This document shows positions 1 to 7,433 of a stretch of 8,367 nt of DNA, one piece after another (the stretch's first letter is position 1; the number at the start of each line of letters is the position of its first letter). This DNA comes from Acidobacteriota bacterium (GTDB taxonomy: Bacteria > Acidobacteriota > Terriglobia > Acidoferrales > UBA7541). The position numbers and the translations under genes were made by a program. The stretch spans positions 1-8,367 of the forward strand of contig JAFAZL010000414.1 in the NCBI GenBank assembly GCA_019239815.1. The letters are read 5' to 3'. The notes beneath the pieces were generated by a model that saw nothing but the letters and a program-made list of their open reading frames with translations, had not been told where the DNA came from and did no database searches.

Positions 1-1065
1 AACCTCCACGAAACGAATTTCTCACTTACCGGGAAACAGTACGAAGACAACAAAGTCACTATGGCCGCGCAAACCGCGATCCTCGACCGCGTTCGACACC
101 TGCCGGGTGTTACGACCGCTGCCCTCTCAAGCACGCCTCCGCTCGCCGGAAGTTTTGGCGGATTCGACCAGGCCAACTTTAACATTCAGGATCGCCACAT
201 ACCTGATCTGCAAGCCCCCAGCATCGATCGCAATGTCGTCAGCGCGGACTATTTCGCCACGACGCAAATCCCTCTGCTCCGCGGACGCTATTTCACGCAA
301 GCTGATGCCGAATCTCAAGCCCAGGTCGCGATCATCAGCGAAAAAACCGCGCGCCAGATTTTTGCGAACGAAGATCCGCTCGGAAGACGCATCCAATTGG
401 GCGGGCGAAACGACGATAAGCCTTGGGCTGAAATTGTCGGTATCGTCGCCGACATCCACCAGTACGCGCTTGACGCGCCAGCAACGCCTCAAGCCTATTT
501 GCTCTACACGCAATCGCCGGTCAACTACGCCACAGTTCTACTCGTTCGCAGTTCGGTAGCGCCGAGTGCCCTCACCCCTGCCATCAATGAACAAATCTGG
601 TCCCTGGATAAAAATACTCTGATTTTCAATCCGGTCCTGATGAACGAGCTTCTCAGCAACTCACTCGCGCAACGCCGATTCACGATGTCGCTCCTTTCAG
701 GATTCGGAGTAGTCGCGCTGTTGCTCTCCGCAATCGGAATCTATGGCGTGCTTTCGTGTGCCGTGGCCCAGCGCACATCCGAAATCGGTGTCCGTATGGC
801 GCTCGGCGCGCGCCGCTCCGACGTTGGCCGAATGGTCTTGAGCGAAGCGCTCTTAATCACCATCCTCGCCATCTCCGTCGGCTGCGGAATCTCGTCGCTC
901 GTGACGCGCGCAATGCGCGGTCTGCTGTTTGAAGTCAGTCCCAGCGATCCCGCAACGCTTCTAATGGTTGCCGCCGGCGTTATGGCCGTAACCGCGTTTT
1001 CAGCTTTTCTCCCCGCATGGCGTGCCTCGAGTATCGAACCCACGTTGGCTTTGCGGCAGGAATGA
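1..1065 (+). CDS. ADOP-type MacB/FtsX-like permease, C-terminal part (5' end outside window)
   Basis: This is the C-terminal ~354 codons of a large membrane permease of the MacB/FtsX superfamily, most likely an acidobacterial duplicated orphan permease. The frame is open from base 1 to the TGA at 1063-1065. The ATG at 61 is internal: the 20 codons before it already match the family and align with the downstream paralogue, where codon 1 corresponds to about residue 553 of that protein, so some 550 residues are missing. Visible parts are a periplasmic MacB core-like region (window codons ~30-210), then an FtsX domain with about three membrane segments. It carries the cytoplasmic motif RTSEIGVRMALGARR (from about base 775) and ends in the typical PAWRASSIEPTLALRQE tail. 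MacB-type permeases normally couple to an ABC ATPase for mechanotransmission; none is visible here and the substrate is unknown. A second paralogue starts 20 bases downstream, suggesting one operon. Confidence 0.9.
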   Translation, partial: NLHETNFSLTGKQYEDNKVTMAAQTAILDRVRHLPGVTTAALSSTPPLAGSFGGFDQANFNIQDRHIPDLQAPSIDRNVVSADYFATTQIPLLRGRYFTQADAESQAQVAIISEKTARQIFANEDPLGRRIQLGGRNDDKPWAEIVGIVADIHQYALDAPATPQAYLLYTQSPVNYATVLLVRSSVAPSALTPAINEQIWSLDKNTLIFNPVLMNELLSNSLAQRRFTMSLLSGFGVVALLLSAIGIYGVLSCAVAQRTSEIGVRMALGARRSDVGRMVLSEALLITILAISVGCGISSLVTRAMRGLLFEVSPSDPATLLMVAAGVMAVTAFSAFLPAWRASSIEPTLALRQE

Positions 1066-1073
1066 TCACATAA

Positions 1074-1078
1074 AGGAG
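1074..1078 (+). promoter_or_regulatory. ribosome binding site of the second ADOP gene
   Basis: AGGAG lies 7 bases before a GTG at 1086. It fixes that GTG as the start, which is also where the conserved N-terminal prefix domain begins. It lies in the 20-base gap after the previous stop codon, so translation of the two permeases is probably linked. Confidence 0.75.
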
Positions 1079-1085
1079 CGATCCC

Positions 1086-3812
1086 GTGCCCTCACATTGG
1101 TTTCGCGAACTTCGACTCCGGATTCAGTCCCTCTTTCAGCGCGAGCAAGTCGATCGCGATCTCGACGACGAACTATCTTTCCACCTCGAACAGCGTGCCA
1201 ACAAAAATCGCACTGCCGGCATGGATGCCGCTGAGGCGCGCCACGCTGCGCATCGCCAGCTCGGCAACGCGAGCTACGTGAAAGAACGCACACGCGAAGT
1301 TCGCATCCTCACATCAATCGAAAGCGCCTGGCGCGACGTTCGCTTCGGCACGCGCATGCTTCTCAAAGAACCCGCTTTCACCTTCATCGTCATCCTCACC
1401 CTCGCCCTCGGCATCGGCGCCAACACCGCGATCTTCAGCATCATCAACGGCTTCATGCTGCGCCCGCTGCCGATCGCCGATCCGAGCAGCGTCGTCTATC
1501 TCGCGTTTCCACGCGACTCAATACATTTCGATCATGACTTTTCGTATCAGGAATTTTCCGACGTGCAGAAACAAACCTCTGAAGTCTTCGCCAGCACGGC
1601 CGGCATAATCTTCGGCGGACTCGCCGGATTCGAAAATCAGGGTGACGGCCTTACGTTCGAAGGTCACACCGAACCGGTGCAGACTTCGTTCGTCTCGGGA
1701 AATTTCTTTGCGATGCTAGGCATCTCGCCGGCGTTGGGCCGCCTGATTCTCCCCGACGAAGGGAAATCTCCCGGCGCCGATCCTGTCGTCGTGATCAACG
1801 ATCGGTATTGGAAAACACGCTTCCATAGCGATCCGAATATCATCGGCAAGCAAGCCGCGATCAATGGGCATCCGGTCACGATTGTCGGCGTCACGCCCGA
1901 AGGGTTTGAAGGCATCTCACCGCTGCTCTCAATACAGGCATATCTCCCACTGGGCATGGCCACGCTCGACAGCAACGGCAACACGGATTTCCTCACGGAC
2001 CCCAAGAATCGGGCTCTCATCGTGCTCGCGCGCTGGAAAGACAATATGGGCCCAGCGAAAGCACAGCCGGCGCTCGATGTCATCGGCCGGAGGCTCTTTC
2101 AACAGTATCCGCGGCACGACGACTCAAGTTCCTTGCGAGCGATGCCGCTGCACGCGCCAGGGATCACAAATCCCCCGGGGTTGCTGCCCAAACTTGCGAC
2201 CCTCTTCATCATTCTTGCGAGTCTTGTGCTGCTGCTTGCGTGCGTCAATGTCGCGAATCTTTTGCTCGTGCGCGCCACGTCGCGTGAACGCGAAATCGCC
2301 GTTCGCAGCGCTCTGGGCGCCTCGCGAACGCGAGTGGTGCGCCAACTGCTCACCGAAAGCCTGCTACTTTCTTTTGCGGGCTGCTTCGCGGGAGCGCTCA
2401 TCGGCATCAACACAATCCGTTCCGTCGCCAACGTGGATTTCGGTACCGATCTGCCTTTGCTCCTCAGTTTCCCGTTCGACTGGCACGTTTTTGTCTACGC
2501 CGCATCCATCGCGCTCGCGACCGGCATTCTCGTCGGACTCTTCCCCGCGCTGCGCGTTTCACTCAGCAATCTGCGCGACGTTTTGTACTCTGGCGGGCGC
2601 GGCTCGACGAATCGCCGCCAGCGTCTTCGCAGCGCACTCGTTGCAGTACAAGTTGGCGGCTCGCTAGCTCTCTTGGTCGTCGCCGGACTTTTCGTCCGCA
2701 GCCTCCAACACGCGCAAAACGCCGATCTCGGCTTCGACCCACACGGCGTCGTGAATCTCACCCTCGATCCCCACGAAATCGGTTACGACAAACCGCAATC
2801 GCTCGCGTTCTACGACGAACTTCTCGATCGCGTTCGCGCTTTACCGGAAGTCAAATCGGCAAGCATCACAACAACCCCTGCGCTCGGCGAAAACGTACTC
2901 GGTGACGACATCGAAATTCCCGGCCGCCCAGTCGAAAAAGATCAGCCCGCGCCCCACCCGATCTACGTCGCCGCTTCATCGCATTACTTTGAAACACTGG
3001 GCATCACGTTGCTGCGCGGACGCGAAATCACCGACGCCGACACCGAGAACTCCCAGTTCGTCGCCGTCATTAACACCGCGATGGCCGAAAAATATTGGCC
3101 GAATCAGGATCCCATCGGAAAGACCTTCACTCGCGCCGCGATACCCAAACATCCCATACAGATTGTCGGCATCGCGAAGAACTCTCGCCTCGATCAAATT
3201 GCCGGCCCGTTCAGCGAGGGGTTTTATGTTCCGTTCCGCCAGGACTTCGTCTCCACCCCGGCGATTGCCTCTGTCACGTTGCAAATCCGCAGCGCCGTGC
3301 CTACAGACGCGATGTCTCGCATCGCGCTCGAACAGATTCACGCGCTTTCGCCGACGATGCCCGTCTTCGGAATTCGCGCGATGATGCGTCTGGTCAACGG
3401 CGCGAACGGCCTCCTCTTCTTCAAAGCTGGCGCCGCAATCGCAGGCGCTCTTGGATTTCTCGGCTTGGTTCTCGCAGTCGTCGGCGTTTACGGAGTGATG
3501 TCTTACAGCGTCAGCCGTCGCACCTCCGAAATCGGTATTCGCATGGCGCTCGGCGCTCGGCGCGATCAAGTGCTCACAATGATCTGTAAACAGGGCGCGA
3601 TCCTCGTTGCTTTCGGTCTCGCGACCGGCCTTCTCTGCGCATTTGCGATCGGGAAGCTCGTGAGCGACTTCCTCGTCGACGTGGCCCCGACGGATCCGAC
3701 CACCTTCATCGGTGTTTCGATTCTGCTGACCGCAATCGCTCTTCTGGCCTGCTTCATTCCGGCCCGCCGAGCCACCAACATCGAGCCGACCCAAGCTCTC
3801 CGCCACGAATAG
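1086..3812 (+). CDS. ADOP-family MacB/FtsX-like duplicated permease, complete
   Basis: This 908-residue inner-membrane protein has the full ADOP architecture. Residues ~1-75 form a cytoplasmic, charged 'permease prefix' segment. A first membrane helix follows at ~98-122 (ALGIGANTAIFSIINGFMLRPLP is spread over 107-129), then a periplasmic MacB core-like domain (~130-365). The first FtsX domain has three helices (~368-396, 420-444, 466-488) with the motif EREIAVRSALGASRTRV at 401-417. A second copy repeats this: helix ~518-540, periplasmic region ~550-770, and an FtsX domain (~780-806, 832-858, 872-892) with RRTSEIGIRMALGARRDQV at 811-829. The internal duplication makes it twice the length of a MacB permease half. 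Family knowledge suggests export or mechanotransmission with a separate ABC ATPase; the substrate cannot be read from the sequence. The GTG start is supported by AGGAG 7 bases upstream. It is paralogous to the partial gene just before it. Confidence 0.93.
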   Translation: MPSHWFRELRLRIQSLFQREQVDRDLDDELSFHLEQRANKNRTAGMDAAEARHAAHRQLGNASYVKERTREVRILTSIESAWRDVRFGTRMLLKEPAFTFIVILTLALGIGANTAIFSIINGFMLRPLPIADPSSVVYLAFPRDSIHFDHDFSYQEFSDVQKQTSEVFASTAGIIFGGLAGFENQGDGLTFEGHTEPVQTSFVSGNFFAMLGISPALGRLILPDEGKSPGADPVVVINDRYWKTRFHSDPNIIGKQAAINGHPVTIVGVTPEGFEGISPLLSIQAYLPLGMATLDSNGNTDFLTDPKNRALIVLARWKDNMGPAKAQPALDVIGRRLFQQYPRHDDSSSLRAMPLHAPGITNPPGLLPKLATLFIILASLVLLLACVNVANLLLVRATSREREIAVRSALGASRTRVVRQLLTESLLLSFAGCFAGALIGINTIRSVANVDFGTDLPLLLSFPFDWHVFVYAASIALATGILVGLFPALRVSLSNLRDVLYSGGRGSTNRRQRLRSALVAVQVGGSLALLVVAGLFVRSLQHAQNADLGFDPHGVVNLTLDPHEIGYDKPQSLAFYDELLDRVRALPEVKSASITTTPALGENVLGDDIEIPGRPVEKDQPAPHPIYVAASSHYFETLGITLLRGREITDADTENSQFVAVINTAMAEKYWPNQDPIGKTFTRAAIPKHPIQIVGIAKNSRLDQIAGPFSEGFYVPFRQDFVSTPAIASVTLQIRSAVPTDAMSRIALEQIHALSPTMPVFGIRAMMRLVNGANGLLFFKAGAAIAGALGFLGLVLAVVGVYGVMSYSVSRRTSEIGIRMALGARRDQVLTMICKQGAILVAFGLATGLLCAFAIGKLVSDFLVDVAPTDPTTFIGVSILLTAIALLACFIPARRATNIEPTQALRHE

Positions 3813-4092
3813 GCTCGAATCTGCACGGGCCCGAACCGCACAGGTTTTCCTACAGGCTAGTACCACTCAGGGAACCTGTCCCCGCGGACGGCTTGCAGCC
3901 CCCTCCCCGCCCGTGTACCGTGGAATTGGGCTTTTATCGCTGTTTTCCGGCGAAAATGAGCCCAAAGTGGTCACTCTGAGGGCGCGGGCAGCCTCCGACA
4001 TACCCGGTTTAGGCTGATATCCAGCGCTATAGAAAGCGCGGCTGAAGTCTCAATAAAACGCCGCCTAGGAAAAACGCTCGCGCGGGGATTTC
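3813..4092 (+). other. intergenic region with inverted repeats before mrdA
   Basis: No gene is evident in these 280 bases. Four inverted repeats can be seen. CAGGTT (3841-3846) pairs with AACCTG (3873-3878), 28 bases past the permease stop; it lacks a T-tract, so it is at most a weak terminator. TTGGGCT (3926-3932) pairs with AGCCCAA (3959-3965) and encloses a second hairpin, TTTTC-CGGC-GAAAA (3943-3956). GCGCT (4024-4028) pairs with AGCGC (4035-4039). A TATAGA at 4028-4033 could be a -10 element, but no convincing -35 box sits at the right distance. The mrdA promoter is probably here, because the gap separates two functionally unrelated gene groups. Confidence 0.5.
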
Positions 4093-6096
4093 GTGTCGTA
4101 CTGGTTCCGCAACGATAATCGGTTGCCACAGGCTCGGCTGGCTGTCGTCTCCTACGTCATCGTAGGCATGATAGGCCTTTTGCTGGTCGGCTTCTGGAAG
4201 CTTCAGATCATCGATTTCGACAAGTATTCGCAGTGGGCCGACCGCAACCGTATCCGCTCGATTCCCGTGATCGCGCCTCGCGGACGCATGCTCGACCGCG
4301 ACGGTCGCGTCTTGGTCGATAACTACCCGTCTTTCAGCGTCTTGCTCCTGCGCGATGATCCAACGCTCATCTCTAAGAATTTGCAGGCAGTCTCGGATGG
4401 GCTCGGCGTCCCGCTGGATGACCTGAAGGAACAGCTCGAGAGCGCGCGCGATTTGCCCAAATTTCAGCCAATTGTCATCAAGCCGGAAGCGACTCCGGCG
4501 GACGTGGCGTTCATTGAGTCGCATCGCTCCGATATCCCGCTTCTCGAAATGTTGATGGTGCACCGCCGGCGATATCTGCCGAATGGTTTCATGGCGCACG
4601 CCAGCGGATATGTCGGCGAAGTCAGTGAGAAGCAGATCGAAGACAGCAACGGCAAATTCCGCCCCGGCGACTTCGTCGGCAAAACCGGCCTCGAACGCCA
4701 ATATAACGACATCCTTCAGGGTACCGACGGCATGCGCCGCGTCATTGTCAACAGCGTCGGCAAAGAAGTCGATCGGCTCCCCACTCAGGAAGCTATCCCC
4801 GGCAAACAGATTCAGCTCAGCGTCGATTACGACCTTCAGGCTGTCGCCGAACAATCACTCGGGACGCGTCCCGGCGCGGTCGTAGCTCTCGATCCGCGTA
4901 CTGGTGAGGTCCTGGCAATGGTCAGCCGCCCCACGCCCGACCCCAACGATTTCGCCATTCGAATCTCTGCGAAAGAATGGAAAGATCTCAACGACGATCC
5001 GCTAAAGCCACTGCTGAATCGCGCCATTCAGGCCCAACTTGCCCCAGGCTCGGTCTTTAAGATTGTCACCGCCACGGCCATGCTCGAAGACCATGTGCCG
5101 TCTGAGAATTACGAGGTATCTTGCCCGGGCTATGGCGTATTTTTCGGGCGCCAGTATCACTGCTGGGTCTACTACTCCAAGACCGGCGGCCCTAGGTCCC
5201 ATGGGGTCGTTAATTTACATGATGCGATTTTGGAATCGTGCGACGTCTTCTTCTATAACGTTGGCATGAAGCTCGGCATCGACCGCCTATCCTATTACGC
5301 CAGCGGCCTAGGCATCGGTCACAAGACTGGCATCGATCTGCCCGCGGAGGAAGCCGGCTTGATGCCGTCGCAAGAGTGGGTAGAGCGAACCTTCCATCGC
5401 AAGTGGTATGCCGGCGAAGTCATTTCAGTCTCGACCGGCCAGGGCGCCGTCCAGACGACGCCTCTGCAGCTCGCTCGGCTCATCGGTGGCATCGCATCGG
5501 GTGGCGTCTTCAAACAGCCGCATATGCTGAAGGACGCTCCGAATGTTCCCGAGGAAAAATTCCCGATCTCCGAATCGACAGTCGAAAAAGTTACCGAAGC
5601 GATGTATGGCGTTATTAACGAACCGCACGGCACAGGCGGAAAGCTCCGGCTTACCGGCGTCGAATTCAGTGGCAAGTCCGGCACTGCGCAGGTCATCGGG
5701 TATAACAAAATCAACCTCGTGAAGAAAGGTTCGCAATTCGCTGACAACGCTTGGTTCGTCGGCTACGCGCCCAAGCGCAATCCCGAAATCTGCGTCGCAG
5801 CGCTGGTTCAGGAAAGCGGCCAGCACGGCGGCGAAGCAGCCGGTCCAGTCGTTCGTGACGTCGTTAAAGCCTATTATGACAAACGCACGAAGAGGACCGA
5901 GGGCATCATCAACGCTGACGCCGCCAAGCCCGACGCGGCAAAGCCCAACCCGACGAAACCTTATGAACCCGGTAAGACCGCTCCAGCAGCAGCCGTGGTT
6001 CAGCCTGTAATGCGCGCCCCGGACAAGCGTGACGCAGAGCCGCAGGCAACGCCCGCCCGCGAGCGCACCCCGGAACCGCGCCAGCCGCAGCGGTAA
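4093..6096 (+). CDS. mrdA: penicillin-binding protein 2, elongasome peptidoglycan transpeptidase
   Basis: This 667-residue class B PBP cross-links new lateral-wall peptidoglycan as partner of the RodA polymerase encoded next. One N-terminal membrane anchor lies at ~17-37. A dimerisation/pedestal domain follows (~57-225, beginning with the APRGRMLDRDGRVL segment at 61-74), then the periplasmic transpeptidase domain (~258-592). Catalytic motifs are all present: SVFK at 320-323 (acylated Ser320), SCD at 382-384, and KSGT at 528-531. The start is a GTG; an in-frame TAG at 4066 with no start codon between excludes a longer protein. The ribosome site is weak (GGGGA 4 bases upstream). The protein is slightly longer than E. 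coli PBP2 because of a Pro/Ala/Lys/Arg-rich tail (~601-667). Cys344, Cys357, His370 and Cys383 are spaced exactly 13 residues apart around the second motif and could bind a metal. The 47-base gap to rodA suggests an operon. Confidence 0.97.
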   Translation: MSYWFRNDNRLPQARLAVVSYVIVGMIGLLLVGFWKLQIIDFDKYSQWADRNRIRSIPVIAPRGRMLDRDGRVLVDNYPSFSVLLLRDDPTLISKNLQAVSDGLGVPLDDLKEQLESARDLPKFQPIVIKPEATPADVAFIESHRSDIPLLEMLMVHRRRYLPNGFMAHASGYVGEVSEKQIEDSNGKFRPGDFVGKTGLERQYNDILQGTDGMRRVIVNSVGKEVDRLPTQEAIPGKQIQLSVDYDLQAVAEQSLGTRPGAVVALDPRTGEVLAMVSRPTPDPNDFAIRISAKEWKDLNDDPLKPLLNRAIQAQLAPGSVFKIVTATAMLEDHVPSENYEVSCPGYGVFFGRQYHCWVYYSKTGGPRSHGVVNLHDAILESCDVFFYNVGMKLGIDRLSYYASGLGIGHKTGIDLPAEEAGLMPSQEWVERTFHRKWYAGEVISVSTGQGAVQTTPLQLARLIGGIASGGVFKQPHMLKDAPNVPEEKFPISESTVEKVTEAMYGVINEPHGTGGKLRLTGVEFSGKSGTAQVIGYNKINLVKKGSQFADNAWFVGYAPKRNPEICVAALVQESGQHGGEAAGPVVRDVVKAYYDKRTKRTEGIINADAAKPDAAKPNPTKPYEPGKTAPAAAVVQPVMRAPDKRDAEPQATPARERTPEPRQPQR

Positions 6097-6129
6097 GCAG
6101 AAGTTTACGCCAGGACGTCGTCCGGCAGC

Positions 6130-6134
6130 AGGGA
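6130..6134 (+). promoter_or_regulatory. ribosome binding site of rodA
   Basis: AGGGA lies 9 bases before the ATG at 6144, within the 47-base mrdA-rodA gap. It supports that ATG as the rodA start. Confidence 0.6.
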
Positions 6135-6143
6135 TTCGAGATT

Positions 6144-7250
6144 ATGAAAGACGCACCCGGAACACGCGACTACGACTGGTGGCTCATCGCCATCCTCTGT
6201 GCTATCTGCACCTTAGGTGTGCTCGAGATCTACTCGGCCACTCAAGGCAGCAGCCTCGCCGGCATGCACATGAAGCAGATCCGCTGGCTCGCCGTCGGCT
6301 TCATCCTGATGTTCGTCCTCTCCCGTCTCGACTACCACCTGATCCTCGACCAGGCGTGGATTCTTTACCTCATCGGCATTATTGCCCTGGTGTCCGTCTT
6401 GCTCTTCGGCCATACCCGCTTCGGGGCCAAGCGTTGGCTCCCCCTGATTGGCGAATATCTACAGGTGTCAGAACTCGTAAAATTGATTATAATCATCTGG
6501 TTGGCGCGCTTCTTTGCGGAAGTGCGTACCGACGAGCTTTCCCTTCGCGACCTGATCAAAGCTGGGCTTTTGGTTGGTTTGCCACTCGGGCTAATATTGA
6601 AACAGCCCGACTTGGGCACCGCGTTAGTGCTCATGCCCCTGTTGATCGTGGGCGCTTTTCTAGGTGGATTGCAGTGGAAACACGCTGCCATATTCGGCTT
6701 AGCGGGTCTCTTGTTAGTGGGGAGCGTTTTTTATCCCCCGGTGAGTAAGCACATTCTCAAGCCGTATCAACGCGAGAGAATCACTTCCTTCCTGCACCCC
6801 GAAGAAGATGCGAAGGGCTCCGGCTACCAATTGCTCCAATCGAAAATCGCCGTAGGTTCGGGCGGTTTCTGGGGCAAAGGATTTCGTAACGGCACGCAAA
6901 ACCAGCTCGGCTACATTCCCGTTCGCTATTCCGACTTCATCATGTCGGCTTGGGCGGAAGAGCAGGGTTTCAAGGGCGTGCTGATTGCCTTGGGTTTGTA
7001 TATGGCGTTGTTGCTCCGACTCGTGCAGAATGCTCAGCGCGCGAAAGATCGAGCTGGCATGTTCCTGGTCATGGGCGTAGCCGCCGCGCTTGGTTTCCAT
7101 GTTTTAGTAAATGTGGCTATGGTGATTGGCGCTATGCCCGTCACCGGCATTCCGTTACCTCTTATGAGCTACGGAGGCTCGGCTACATTGTTTGTTTTCC
7201 TGGCGATTGGTCTGGTGATGAACGTCCGGATTCGCCGGTTCGTCAACTGA
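6144..7250 (+). CDS. rodA: RodA, SEDS-family peptidoglycan glycosyltransferase
   Basis: This 368-residue polytopic inner-membrane protein polymerises lipid II into glycan strands during cell elongation, together with PBP2 encoded immediately upstream. About ten membrane segments are visible (roughly 12-31, 46-61, 70-89, 109-125, 137-150, 158-174, 178-197, 268-293, 305-329, 344-364). SEDS hallmarks include GAKRWL (94-99), SELVK (109-113), KQPDLGTA (153-160), and the large extracellular loop with GTQNQLGYIPVRYSDFI (250-266). Asp264 of that loop fits the conserved, essential SEDS aspartate. The signature GIPLPLMSYGGSA lies at 335-347. The usual proline before SELxK is valine here (V108). Length is normal for the family, and FtsW-specific extensions are absent. 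RodA rather than FtsW is also supported by the mrdA neighbour. The TGA stop is followed by 470 bases without a clear gene. Confidence 0.97.
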   Translation: MKDAPGTRDYDWWLIAILCAICTLGVLEIYSATQGSSLAGMHMKQIRWLAVGFILMFVLSRLDYHLILDQAWILYLIGIIALVSVLLFGHTRFGAKRWLPLIGEYLQVSELVKLIIIIWLARFFAEVRTDELSLRDLIKAGLLVGLPLGLILKQPDLGTALVLMPLLIVGAFLGGLQWKHAAIFGLAGLLLVGSVFYPPVSKHILKPYQRERITSFLHPEEDAKGSGYQLLQSKIAVGSGGFWGKGFRNGTQNQLGYIPVRYSDFIMSAWAEEQGFKGVLIALGLYMALLLRLVQNAQRAKDRAGMFLVMGVAAALGFHVLVNVAMVIGAMPVTGIPLPLMSYGGSATLFVFLAIGLVMNVRIRRFVN

Positions 7251-7433
7251 GCGATTCGCCAGTCCCGAACACGCCGCCTGAATTCGCTACTCGCGATTCA
7301 ACGCCGCCTCCGTTCGGAAGATAGTTTCAGAAGCAGGAACATTAGTGTGAGGACAGCATCGTCCGCCGTTTGCCCCTCCCGGCAACGGACCGGCCTTGTA
7401 AGCAAGAGGAAGTGCGACGTCGTTGTGAATGAC
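7251..7433 (+). other. rodA-rng gap, first part: repeats and one hairpin
   Basis: No convincing gene is seen here. Short degenerate motifs of the form ATTCGCC/ATTCGCT/ACTCGCG recur around the rodA end (7230, 7254, 7282, 7289), and ACGCCGCCT occurs twice (7271-7279, 7301-7309). A hairpin is formed by CCGTTTGCC (7366-7374) and GGCAACGG (7381-7388) with one bulged T; its loop CCTCCC carries an anti-Shine-Dalgarno-like core. Just after it, CAAGAGGA (7403-7410) is an exact copy of the rng ribosome-site sequence at 7707-7714. No T-tract terminator follows rodA directly. Confidence 0.5.

Noticed and set aside
61..1065. ATG at 61 as a true gene start
   Set aside because: The frame is open to base 1, the 20 preceding codons fit the family, and the segment aligns with residue ~553 onward of the downstream paralogue. 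There is no ribosome site before base 61.
2976..3866. Antisense open frame of 296 codons opposite the second permease
   Set aside because: It is rich in Arg, Asp, Ala and Glu as expected for the complement of a GC-rich gene, with no recognisable domain. The + strand frame is clearly real.
3841..3878. Intrinsic terminator after the second permease
   Set aside because: The CAGGTT/AACCTG arms are short, the loop is long (26 bases) and there is no T-tract, so I did not call a terminator.
4027..4854. Antisense open frame of 275 codons opposite mrdA
   Set aside because: It lies against a certain PBP2 coding region with all its motifs, and its translation resembles no recognisable family. It is a frame shadow.
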